From Pseudoalteromonas spongiae UST010723-006 (GTDB lineage: Bacteria; Pseudomonadota; Gammaproteobacteria; Enterobacterales; Alteromonadaceae): a stretch of 64,000 bases of DNA. The notes under the pieces were generated by a model, which saw only the letters and a list, made by a program, of their open reading frames with translations, ran no database searches and was not told the origin of the DNA. Location: positions 1,909,001 through 1,973,000 of the forward strand of contig NZ_CP011039.1 in NCBI RefSeq assembly GCF_000238255.3, read 5' to 3'. A program made the position numbers and the translations under genes. Of the stretch, positions 55,667-63,342 are shown one piece after another (within the stretch, counting starts at the first letter, position 1; every line of letters begins with the position of its first letter).

Positions 55667-56998
55667 TCAATACTCAATATCAAATTTTTGCAAACGACGA
55701 TAAAGCGCTTGGCGAGATAAGCCAAAATGACGAGCCACCTTTGCAATAACACCGTGATATTCGCGCATCGCCGCTTCGATTTCTATTTTATTTGGCTCGT
55801 GACTAAGCGCGGTTTTTACCTCGTTCGTTGCTGTCGCCAAGCCAAAATCCGCTAATGCTAATTGACCACTTGGCTTTAGTACTGCAGCGCGTTTACAGGC
55901 ATTTTCAAGCTCGCGTACATTGCCCGGCCAAGGGTAATTTACCAGCGCTTGTTCAGTTGCTAATCCACACTCTCGGTTTGGTAAAAAGTGTTTAACGAGC
56001 GGCATAATATCGTCTTTTCGCTCAGCCAACGGCGGCAGGCGTAACTCAATTACATTGAGGCGATAATAGAGATCTTCTCTAAAACGCCCTGCTTTAATAT
56101 CGTGTTGTAAATCAGCATTGGTTGCCGAAATAACCCTTACTTTAACCTGCTTTGTTTGTACTGAACCCAAACGTTCAAACTCGCCGGTTTGCAGCACGCG
56201 TAATAGCTTCATTTGACCTGAAGGTGGTAAATTACCAATTTCATCCAAAAATAAAGTACCACCATCGGCTGCCTCAAAACGTCCAATACGCTGTTTATTA
56301 GCGCCAGTGTAGGCACCCGCTTCCGCGCCAAATAGTTCGGCTTCAATTAACTCTCCGGGTAATGCGCCTGCATTCACTTTAATAAATGGCTGATGGGCTA
56401 AATTTGAGTTAAGTTGAATAATTTCAGCGATGCGCTCTTTACCACTGCCATTAGGGCCTGTGATCAACACAGACACATCTGACTTAGCTAATTGCAGTGC
56501 CATATCTACCACCCGTTCCATTGCCGTGCTTGCATAGATCAGCCCTGCTAAATTCGCTTGTTGATGTGGTAAGTGACGTTCATCGTGCTGCCGCACTAAT
56601 ACTGCATTATCTTGCTGCGCTTTGCCTAACGCGACTAAATTTGCAATGGTGGTAAGTAATTTGTTGTCATCCCATGGTTTGGCAATGTAATCAGCCGCGC
56701 CTGCTTTAACTAACTCGATTGCGGTTTCAAGTTCAGTCCAGGCTGTAATGAGAATGATCGGTAGGTTTGCATTTAATTGGCGTAGCGTATAGAAAAGGCT
56801 AATACCCTCTTCTCCAGAAGTGGTATCAGCGGCAAAGTTCATGTCTTGAATCGCCAGCGCGATACGTTGATAACGTACCGTTTGCTCTGCCTCAAACGGC
56901 GTTTTGGCCGTTACAACATCATAGCCATGAATTTCCAAAAGCAGTGATAATGCATCAAGAACGGCTGGGTTATCATCAATGATTAGAATTTTATCCAT
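55667..56998 (-). CDS. Sigma-54-dependent response regulator (NtrC family)
   Basis: 443 residues. Receiver domain 1-120 with phosphoacceptor Asp52 and Lys in YIAKPWDD; AAA+ domain about 155-380 with Walker A GPNGSGKERIAEII, the sigma-54-contacting loop GAYTGA (Tyr in place of Phe) and Walker B GGTLFLDEIG; C-terminal Fis-type HTH ending VARHFGLSRQALYRRLQKF. Should activate sigma-54 promoters; the palindrome cluster at 61794-61840 is the obvious candidate enhancer. Confidence 0.94.
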   Translation of the reverse strand: MDKILIIDDNPAVLDALSLLLEIHGYDVVTAKTPFEAEQTVRYQRIALAIQDMNFAADTTSGEEGISLFYTLRQLNANLPIILITAWTELETAIELVKAGAADYIAKPWDDNKLLTTIANLVALGKAQQDNAVLVRQHDERHLPHQQANLAGLIYASTAMERVVDMALQLAKSDVSVLITGPNGSGKERIAEIIQLNSNLAHQPFIKVNAGALPGELIEAELFGAEAGAYTGANKQRIGRFEAADGGTLFLDEIGNLPPSGQMKLLRVLQTGEFERLGSVQTKQVKVRVISATNADLQHDIKAGRFREDLYYRLNVIELRLPPLAERKDDIMPLVKHFLPNRECGLATEQALVNYPWPGNVRELENACKRAAVLKPSGQLALADFGLATATNEVKTALSHEPNKIEIEAAMREYHGVIAKVARHFGLSRQALYRRLQKFDIEY

Positions 56999-57018
56999 TT
57001 GTTTTTCTTTTATTTATT

Positions 57019-57050
57019 CGTGCTACACCGGCGGTTCTGAGTGTAGCACG
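57019..57050. promoter_or_regulatory. Strong hairpin between the permease and regulator genes
   Basis: Perfect 10-bp arms CGTGCTACAC (57019-57028) and GTGTAGCACG (57041-57050), in the 68-base gap. No T-tract on the minus strand. Probably stabilises the upstream transporter mRNA or lowers read-through into the regulator. Confidence 0.55.
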
Positions 57051-57066
57051 AAGACATTGCAAATGG

Positions 57067-58275
57067 TTAAATCGTTCGTGTCGCAATACTTGGGGCAATA
57101 TTGGCCGCGCGCTTAGCTGGGCCGATTACGGCAAACAAGCTCATTACAAATACGCCTAACGCGGTAATTGCGACATACTCATATGATAGTGCTGGTACCG
57201 AGTATTGGGTCATTAATTGTTGGCCCAATACGACTGCGCCACACACACCTAACACTAAGCCAGCCAAGCAAATAATGCTATTTTCGACAACAAAAAACTT
57301 AACAATTGCGGATTTTCGCGCGCCCAACGCACGTCGTGTACCAATTTGCTTTGTACGCTTATTAATATTAAACAAGGTTAAACCAAAGATACCTAGCGCG
57401 GTCACTAATACCAGTACACTGATTAGAATCACCAACATACGCATCATTAATAAATCTTCCGCTACATAATTCGCTTTTTTCTTATCTAACCCTTTTAAGT
57501 CTTGAATAACGCGTTTGCCGTAGCTTTGATGCATAACGCTTTCAATTTGCTTCATGACTTCAGCACGTTGACCCGGTTCAGTGCGTACCAAAAATTGCTG
57601 TAACTTATGAGGGTATAGCAATGGCAAAATTACTGATTTATCTTTGCGTTCTTCTAGCTTTAACCATGGGCCTTTCATCATGCCGATAATGCCAACCACT
57701 TTTAGCGGTTGGTCGCCCATATAAATGATTTTACCTAGCCCGTCGCCATCGGGGAAAAGCTCATCCATCAATGCTTTTGTCGCTAATGCTACATTCGGGT
57801 GTTTGCTAAAATCTCGATTTATAACGACTTCGTCTTGGGTAAAATTGCGCCCTGCGATAAGCTCTACACCCAATGTATCTAACCCATGCTCATCGGTCTC
57901 GAAATAACTGGCGGTATCTGTTTTCGCTTTATCAGGCGCAGGCTTTAAACGAAATGTCGTTGAAGAACCGCCACCAGTTAAAGGTACGGCGTTAATATGT
58001 ACGGCATTTACAACACCTGGCATTTGACGCAACGTCGCTTCATCAAGTTCAACCTGCTGGATTAAATCCACATCGGTACCAAACATCATCACATTAAATT
58101 TAAACATATTGTCTTCTTGGTAGCCGGTGGGTTGATTTAAATATTCGATACGGTCGTTAATAATAAACGCGGCATTACTGACGATTGCAGTGGTAATTGC
58201 AATTTGAATAAGCAATAACACGGCTCCCACTTTGGAGCGTAATAGCGCATTAAAAATAGGCTTAATTTCTAACAT
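57067..58275 (-). CDS. MacB-like ABC transporter permease (second)
   Basis: 402 residues. N-terminal helix (LLLIQIAITTAIVSNAAFII), a MacB-type periplasmic domain (about 45-275) and an FtsX-type membrane part of three helices (MLVILISVLVLVTALGIFGLTLF; RRALGARKSAIVKFFVVENSIICLAG). The RRALGA motif marks the cytoplasmic coupling loop. Partner of the permease encoded upstream; together a heteromeric pair. Confidence 0.9.
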   Translation of the reverse strand: MLEIKPIFNALLRSKVGAVLLLIQIAITTAIVSNAAFIINDRIEYLNQPTGYQEDNMFKFNVMMFGTDVDLIQQVELDEATLRQMPGVVNAVHINAVPLTGGGSSTTFRLKPAPDKAKTDTASYFETDEHGLDTLGVELIAGRNFTQDEVVINRDFSKHPNVALATKALMDELFPDGDGLGKIIYMGDQPLKVVGIIGMMKGPWLKLEERKDKSVILPLLYPHKLQQFLVRTEPGQRAEVMKQIESVMHQSYGKRVIQDLKGLDKKKANYVAEDLLMMRMLVILISVLVLVTALGIFGLTLFNINKRTKQIGTRRALGARKSAIVKFFVVENSIICLAGLVLGVCGAVVLGQQLMTQYSVPALSYEYVAITALGVFVMSLFAVIGPAKRAANIAPSIATRTI

Positions 58276-58285
58276 AATACAGTCC

Positions 58286-59599
58286 TTATTGGGTTTTCAA
58301 ATACGTAGATGGATTAGTTTTGCACACCAGCCACGCGGGATATAATGCCGCTATTATGCACGCAGCAATCGCGATAACCGGCGCGGTTAGCAACATAATA
58401 AGGTCCATATTGGCAAGGCTGTCGTAATAACTATAACTTTGGCGAATTCCCAAAAGGCCAAGTTGTGCAATTAAAATCCCTACTACGCCGCCAAATAAAC
58501 CAAGCATCGCCACCTCAACAATATGCTGATAAAACACCTGACGTTTGCTTGCTCCTAGCGCGCGCCTAACACCAACTTCAGGTGCACGACGTAAAAACTT
58601 AGCGAGCAGTAGCCCTAAAATATTGGCAATACACACCGCCAAAAACATAAAGCTCAGTGCGACCATTATTTTGTTGTCTTCGTTCACAACTTCCCAGTAA
58701 GCAATCCACTCATTTACATCTCTTAGTTTGTACTGGGCATCTTTACGGTTAAAGCGCCCTTGAGTTTGCTGCTGTGCAATATAGTTTGCCAAATATTCAC
58801 TGTACGCTTGCTTTTCAGCAGCGTTATTAAGCTGCACCCAAAACTGTAACCATACCTTTTCTGAATTTAATTTATCTGAGAACGTTTTTACAACTTCGTA
58901 CTTCCAACCATTGGTATTACCCCAGGTATTAATTTCATTCGCTTTGATTAACGAAAACGGAATAAAGATTTGTTCGGGGTCGTTAAATGAACCATTATTT
59001 AAATCATAATATTTAACGTGTAACTGCCAATCTTTAATCACACCGACAACGCGCATACTGAGATCATCAAGATAAAGTGTTTGGCCGACACTGTTGTCGC
59101 TGCCAAATAGCTTTTTACTCAAGCTTTGAGATATCACCACCACAGGTGCAGCACTTTCTTCTTGCTCAATACTCCATACACCGCCATGAATAAACGATAA
59201 ATTAAACATTTCAAATGCATCACGCGAAAAAACGCGGGTAGTTTCAAAAAACGGTTTAACCTTATCTGAGTTTAAGTGTACCGAAAACCCCGTTTTCATC
59301 ATGGCTGCGCGTTTGTACGGTAAATCTGCATTGAGCAGATTAGTTGTATCTTTATAGGTCAACTGATAAGGCAAATCATCTGATGAGAACCATGTTTCAA
59401 CCTCATCCATAGTTTGCAATTGAACAGCAAACAACTTTTTACTTTTATTTGGAATTGGGTCCATCGACATCATGTGATACACAGATAGACTCGTCATAGT
59501 GACACCTATGCCAATAGCAATTGCCAGCACCATTAAAAAGCTGACAAGCGGCGTTCGCTTAAAGCTCCGCCAGCTTAAATCAATATAATGACTCAACAT
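58286..59599 (-). CDS. MacB-like ABC transporter permease (first)
   Basis: 437 residues with an N-terminal helix (LVSFLMVLAIAIGIGVTMTSLSVY), a large periplasmic MacB-type domain (about 45-300), then the FtsX core (LSFMFLAVCIANILGLLLAKFL; VGVRRALGASKRQVFYQHIVEVAMLG). Clearly related to, but diverged from, the following permease. Operon position second after the ATPase; gaps of 2 and 10 bases. Confidence 0.9.
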   Translation of the reverse strand: MLSHYIDLSWRSFKRTPLVSFLMVLAIAIGIGVTMTSLSVYHMMSMDPIPNKSKKLFAVQLQTMDEVETWFSSDDLPYQLTYKDTTNLLNADLPYKRAAMMKTGFSVHLNSDKVKPFFETTRVFSRDAFEMFNLSFIHGGVWSIEQEESAAPVVVISQSLSKKLFGSDNSVGQTLYLDDLSMRVVGVIKDWQLHVKYYDLNNGSFNDPEQIFIPFSLIKANEINTWGNTNGWKYEVVKTFSDKLNSEKVWLQFWVQLNNAAEKQAYSEYLANYIAQQQTQGRFNRKDAQYKLRDVNEWIAYWEVVNEDNKIMVALSFMFLAVCIANILGLLLAKFLRRAPEVGVRRALGASKRQVFYQHIVEVAMLGLFGGVVGILIAQLGLLGIRQSYSYYDSLANMDLIMLLTAPVIAIAACIIAALYPAWLVCKTNPSTYLKTQ

Positions 59600-59601
59600 G
59601 G

Positions 59602-60306
59602 TTATGCTCCTACAGCCACATTAGGGTTACCTTGATACAAGGTAAAATCGGCAAGCTGACCGTCAACAACTTGAATATTGCGTGGTGCACGACGTGCAAG
59701 CTCTGCATCATGAGTAACCATAATAATGGTTGCGCCATCACGATTAATTTGCTCAAGTAATTCCATTACTTGGCGTGCCATTAAACTGTCTAAGTTACCT
59801 GTTGGTTCATCAGCAAGTAAAAAACGAGGCTCACCGGCAAGGGCACGCGCGATTGCGACCCGCTGTTGTTGTCCACCAGAAAGTTGCTGCGGTAAATGCT
59901 TGGCGCGACTTGCAAGCCCCACTTGCTCTAAACATTGTTCAATACGGCGTTTTCGCTCTGCTGCTTTAATACCACGGTAGCGCAACGGCACTTCGATGTT
60001 TTCATATAAATTAAGGTCTGGAATTAAATTAAATCCTTGGAAAATAAACCCAATTTTTTGATTGCGCAGATCTGCACGTTGATTGTCATTTAACTTACCG
60101 ACATCAATACCATCTAACAAATACTCGCCGCTGGTAAATGGCTCTAGCATGCCGGCGATATTTAAAAAAGTCGTTTTGCCTGAACCCGATGGCCCTGTAA
60201 CGGCAATAAATTCCCCTTCTTCAACACTTAAATTAAAATCACGAAGTGCATGAGTTTGTACCATTTCTGTTTGATACACCTTGCTTATATTATTCATTTT
60301 TAACAT
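59602..60306 (-). CDS. MacB/LolD-type ABC transporter ATPase
   Basis: 234 residues. Walker A GPSGSGKTTFLN, Q-loop FIFQGFNLIPDL, ABC signature QLSGGQQQRVAIARAL, Walker B FLLADEPTGNLDS and the H-loop VTHD. The LDS and GFNLIPD pattern is typical of the MacB/LolD/FtsE group that powers mechanotransmission rather than import. Confidence 0.95.
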   Translation of the reverse strand: MLKMNNISKVYQTEMVQTHALRDFNLSVEEGEFIAVTGPSGSGKTTFLNIAGMLEPFTSGEYLLDGIDVGKLNDNQRADLRNQKIGFIFQGFNLIPDLNLYENIEVPLRYRGIKAAERKRRIEQCLEQVGLASRAKHLPQQLSGGQQQRVAIARALAGEPRFLLADEPTGNLDSLMARQVMELLEQINRDGATIIMVTHDAELARRAPRNIQVVDGQLADFTLYQGNPNVAVGA

Positions 60307-60329
60307 TTTTTTGCCTTCTTTCCTGTTGA

Positions 60330-61586
60330 TTAGCGTAGCAATAGCGCATCCGCGTTTTTGAATGTGTCGTAGTTTGAGATAATTATTTCGTCGCCAACGT
60401 CTAACCCAGCTAACACCTCTACATGATTAATACTGGTAACGCCCGTGGTAATTTCGATTTTTTGTGCAAGGTCGCCGTTAATCTTATATGCAACATAGCC
60501 CCCTGCATTTAAAAACCCACCGCGTCTTACCATTAAAATATCACTTCGGTTTTCAAGTAAAATGCGCCCTGACAATCGCTGATTTTGACGAATATTACTG
60601 ATATCGCTGGTTTCAAAACGCACTCGAGTGGTCACTTCACGGTTATTCACTTCTGGCGAAATTGCCGAGAGTTGCCCTGTGATTTGCTCTGAACCAATTT
60701 TTAATTCAACCGTCATGCCTATGCCTAAGTCATTCGCGTAGCTTTCTGGCACTTGCAGCTCAGCTTCAAAGGCCGATAAATCGACCAGCGTTAACAAGGC
60801 TTGATTTTTTACCACCATCGCCTTTGGCTGTACCAATAAATTACCAACAATGCCCGATACACTTGCTTTTATTGCTAAATTTCCCACTTTACGCTGCAAC
60901 TCATCAACCACCAGCTGCTGCCTTGCTACTTGGCTTTTTGATGATTGAAGTTCGAATGACAAGGTATCTTTTGCCAACTCAACTTCTTGTTGTGCATGCT
61001 TATAAGTAAGCTTGGCTTTTGCTAAATCATCAACCGCTTTTTCTAAATCGATTTGGCTGATCAAACGCTTTTCAATTGAAAGTTGAGCACGGCGATTTTC
61101 GCGCTCTGCTGCATTCAGCTCTACTTGGGCTAAATCAAGTGTTTTAGTAAGTGCTAAGGCGTGACGTCTGGCCGCCAGTTCACTTCGTGCAAGTTCGCCT
61201 TTGAGCCTAGCCAATTCTGACTCTTGTTGTTTTAAGCTATTGTTAAGTTCCGGGCTTTCAACCTCAGCAATCACTTGGCCTTTTTCAACTGTGTCGCCTG
61301 CTTTTACATTCAATGAGACAAAGCCTTGTTCAGGGCTATACGCTTTTGGTGCATTCGCCGCTACAATTTTACCGGTTGCAGCAACATCACGAACAAGGTT
61401 ACCACGCTCTACTTTTGCTAACTGCAGCTGCGCTTTATTTATCGACATACTGGCGTTATCGCTGTTAAACATGGCAAACCCCGTCCATGTAACAACAGAT
61501 AGCATTAACGTAATCGCTAAAGCCGGTTTTAATCGTTTTGGCTTTTGTTTGATTACTTGATCTTGGCCACTGGTATCTTTAATCAT
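60330..61586 (-). CDS. HlyD/RND-type periplasmic adaptor (MacA-like)
   Basis: 418 residues. One N-terminal membrane helix (LALTLMLSVVTWTGFAMF region, about 22-42), barrel-sandwich/lipoyl halves (VSLNVKAGDTVEKGQVIAEVES ... ALLTLVDLSAFEAELQVPESY), a long coiled-coil hairpin between them (about 110-215), then beta-barrel and membrane-proximal domains. First full-length gene of the ABC operon, bridging the permeases to an outer-membrane channel encoded elsewhere. A 30-residue ORF precedes it. Confidence 0.92.
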   Translation of the reverse strand: MIKDTSGQDQVIKQKPKRLKPALAITLMLSVVTWTGFAMFNSDNASMSINKAQLQLAKVERGNLVRDVAATGKIVAANAPKAYSPEQGFVSLNVKAGDTVEKGQVIAEVESPELNNSLKQQESELARLKGELARSELAARRHALALTKTLDLAQVELNAAERENRRAQLSIEKRLISQIDLEKAVDDLAKAKLTYKHAQQEVELAKDTLSFELQSSKSQVARQQLVVDELQRKVGNLAIKASVSGIVGNLLVQPKAMVVKNQALLTLVDLSAFEAELQVPESYANDLGIGMTVELKIGSEQITGQLSAISPEVNNREVTTRVRFETSDISNIRQNQRLSGRILLENRSDILMVRRGGFLNAGGYVAYKINGDLAQKIEITTGVTSINHVEVLAGLDVGDEIIISNYDTFKNADALLLR

Positions 61587-61594
61587 ATTTTTCC

Positions 61595-61687
61595 CTAAAA
61601 TCGTGTGTGTTGTTCAAATACGCTGATAAACAATGAAGCCAATAACATAAACGCTGGCACAATAAAGAAAGCGGACATTACTACCAT
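61595..61687 (-). CDS. Micro-ORF (30 codons), hydrophobic leader peptide upstream of the adaptor gene
   Basis: A possible small membrane peptide. ATG at 61687 with AGGA nine bases upstream; a second ATG is three codons later. The sequence MSAFFIVPAFMLLASLFISVF is one hydrophobic helix, followed by EQHTRF and TAG, eight bases before the adaptor start. The gene lies between the candidate sigma-54 promoter and the operon's first large gene. It may be a leader peptide or a small transporter subunit; too short to be sure it is translated. Confidence 0.5.
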   Translation of the reverse strand: MVVMSAFFIVPAFMLLASLFISVFEQHTRF

Positions 61688-61721
61688 TGTTCTATTCCTA
61701 AACGATAAACTGATTAACTTA

Positions 61722-61739
61722 ATACCAGTTGCATGCCAA
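61722..61739 (-). promoter_or_regulatory. Candidate sigma-54 (-24/-12) promoter of the ABC operon
   Basis: Minus-strand TTGGCATGCAACTGGTAT resembles TTGGCAC-N5-TTGC, with the GG at -24 intact, but GT in place of GC at -12. No better GG-N10-GC pair exists in the 200 bases upstream of the operon. Confidence 0.4.
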
Positions 61740-61793
61740 ATTTTAATTTACAACAATTTCAGTAAGTTAACTTTTAATATGCAAAAATCAGAT

Positions 61794-61840
61794 TGTCCGC
61801 GGACAGAAAAAGTGTCCGCTGCGGACACTTTTAAAGTGTC
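61794..61840. promoter_or_regulatory. Cluster of palindromes, candidate enhancer for the sigma-54 regulator
   Basis: Three adjoining inverted repeats: TGTCCGCGGACA (61794-61805); two 10-bp arms AAGTGTCCGC / GCGGACACTT around a T (61810-61830); and GACACTTT / AAAGTGTC around a T (61824-61840). The shared TGTCC/GGACA half-sites look like repeated dimer sites. Centres lie about 70-105 bases upstream of the candidate promoter, standard for NtrC-type activators. Confidence 0.7.
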
Positions 61841-62296
61841 ATCAATTAACCGAATAAAAACTAATAGTTAGATGGAACAGAAGGAAACAAGCAAAAACAA
61901 AAAATAAGAAAGAGAAAAAAGACGTATTCGACGCACAACAATCAAAACAAGTGTATTGCGTTGCTATGTGTTAAGTAAATACAAGGTGTAACGATTTAAC
62001 AATGACGGTTAAGTAAAGGGGAAAAATAAGAAAATATAACTAACAATCAATGAGAAAGTAAAAACTTAAAAGAAAAACACTGGGAAGTAAAAGATGTTGT
62101 TTGAAGTATAAGTTGGCATAGGCATATTTAATTTCATTGAGCTACAACGGCACAACTGAAGTGTAAGTTGACATAATATTGAAGCTTATAATGGCATAAG
62201 GTCAGTAAATACTAAAAAGTTCATAACTGGTTTAAACATCTTTTTTACAGCCTGTGGTCAAAATGGAATCGAAAGAAAGTACTTGAGTGAATAAAT
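61841..62296. other. Gene-poor AT-rich stretch
   Basis: About 455 bases with no credible ORF. The first part is A-rich (61870-62100). The second part holds three imperfect 19-bp direct repeats (listed separately). Base composition is more extreme than around it, which suggests a junction of accessory DNA. Confidence 0.5.
62102..62198 (+). repeat. Three imperfect 19-bp direct repeats
   Basis: TGAAGTATAAGTTGGCATA (62102-62120), TGAAGTGTAAGTTGACATA (62157-62175) and TGAAGCTTATAATGGCATA (62180-62198). The first two differ at two positions; the third matches the first at 14 of 19. Spacing is 55 and 23 bases. Irregularly spaced ~20-bp repeats are typical of transposase binding sites in Tn7/Tn5053-like ends; no such transposase is seen here. 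Confidence 0.6.
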
Positions 62297-62499
62297 TGTA
62301 CTAGCCCAGACGAGTCTGTGACTAAATCTGTGCAAGTTCCTATCAACCAATCCTTTGAGGATTTAAGATAGGTAGTTATGAACAAGAAAGAATTTGAAGC
62401 GTTTGCTAAGCAAGCTGCTAAATCAACTAAAACAGAAGCTGACTTAACAGACTTCCGAAAAATGTTATCTAAGGTGTACTAGCTCAGACTTAATCTGTC
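62297..62499 (+). mobile_element. Degenerate IS256-type element remnant
   Basis: A similar motif bounds the short transposase piece: TGTACTAGC[C/T]CAGAC at 62297 and 62475, each followed within about 10 bases by ACT[A/T]AATCTGT. The right copy is the left with about 12 bases missing. The two are in direct orientation, so they are not classical terminal inverted repeats. Consistent with a decayed or internally deleted insertion sequence. Confidence 0.45.
62378..62482 (+). pseudogene. N-terminal remnant of an IS256-family transposase
   Basis: 34 codons from ATG to TAG: the translation starts MNKKEFEAFAKQAAKSTKTE and continues ADLTDFRKMLSKV. This is the conserved beginning of Mutator/IS256 transposases (MDKK-x-LEA-A ... 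KT-x-x-DL-x-x-F-x-x-MLTK). The rest of the roughly 400-residue enzyme, with its DDE residues, is missing. An AGG ribosome site lies upstream. Confidence 0.7.
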
Positions 62500-62532
62500 A
62501 GAATTGATTTTTAGGCTTTGATCAAATCTCAC

Positions 62533-62557
62533 AAGCTCAGCGCGCGCCGAGCTTTTT
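62533..62557 (+). terminator. Plus-strand terminator-like hairpin
   Basis: AAGCTC / GAGCTT arms with a GC-rich GCGCGCGC interior and one A/C mismatch, followed by TTT on the plus strand. Probably a leftover of the remnant element; it does not have the right polarity for the minus-strand genes that follow. Confidence 0.55.
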
Positions 62558-62582
62558 GTTATACATTTTTTCTATGGCGAAC

Positions 62583-63329
62583 CTATACGATTAGGTACTG
62601 TTCACCATCTTTATTTAACTTATATTTAGCCAATTGACCGACTTTACCATTTTGAGTTTGGACGATATCGTTACTCACACCTAATTCACCATACTCTGTC
62701 TTGTATCCATTCCCATCAAGAGTACTTCCGTTTGGAAGCACAATTTTTGCGGGTGACTCACTTGACTGCGGCCCAGTGGCTTTTTCTTGAGTACTTTCAC
62801 CAAAGTACTCTCCTACCTTAGCGAATACAGCCCCAGCTCCCTGAACTGTTTTCTTGACTGCTACAGGCTTTGATTGACTATTCACTCCAAAAAGTGTGGG
62901 TTGATTGTTGTAAACTGCGAACCCATATATACTCTTAATTGAATTCCATGGTTTGGGTTGTCCTATCTGATAGGTTGAGTAACTAGCCATTAAATTTTGC
63001 AACGCAATAATTTGTTGTTGCTGAATCCATTGATATCGTTGCATCTGATAACGAATTAGTTGCCGTCTCCATTCTGCCATAGCTTTTTGATAGGCTAACA
63101 ACTCACTGTAATAAGCCATTTTTTGGTAACTGGCGTTATAATAATAGTTCTGCGCGTAAGCTGACGGGATAATACTAAAATCTTTTCTCGGAAGGATAAC
63201 TTTCAAATCACCTTCAATTGAAGGAAGAACAAGCTCTACTCCACCATTGAAAATATCAAAAAGCAGTGAGAAACTGGTACACGACAAACCTAGAGCCGCG
63301 CTATTTTTTAAAAACTTTCTACGATTCAT
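62583..63329 (-). CDS. Tat-signal exported protein, Tyr/Gln-rich, unrecognised
   Basis: 248 residues from ATG 63329, preceded by a strong GGGGGGA site (the frame is open further upstream but without a site). The N-terminus MNRRKFLKNSAALGLS is a Tat motif, with a hydrophobic stretch to about 30. After the linker IPSAYAQNY comes a long Tyr/Gln/Met-rich amphipathic helix region (about 85-140: YQKMAYYSELLAYQKAMAEW and on to RYQWIQQQQI), then Gly/Ser-rich sequence to the C-terminus. No family recognised. It lies 13 bases after the upstream exported-protein gene, so one operon. Confidence 0.65.
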   Translation of the reverse strand: MNRRKFLKNSAALGLSCTSFSLLFDIFNGGVELVLPSIEGDLKVILPRKDFSIIPSAYAQNYYYNASYQKMAYYSELLAYQKAMAEWRRQLIRYQMQRYQWIQQQQIIALQNLMASYSTYQIGQPKPWNSIKSIYGFAVYNNQPTLFGVNSQSKPVAVKKTVQGAGAVFAKVGEYFGESTQEKATGPQSSESPAKIVLPNGSTLDGNGYKTEYGELGVSNDIVQTQNGKVGQLAKYKLNKDGEQYLIV

Positions 63330-63342
63330 ATTTACATCCCCC

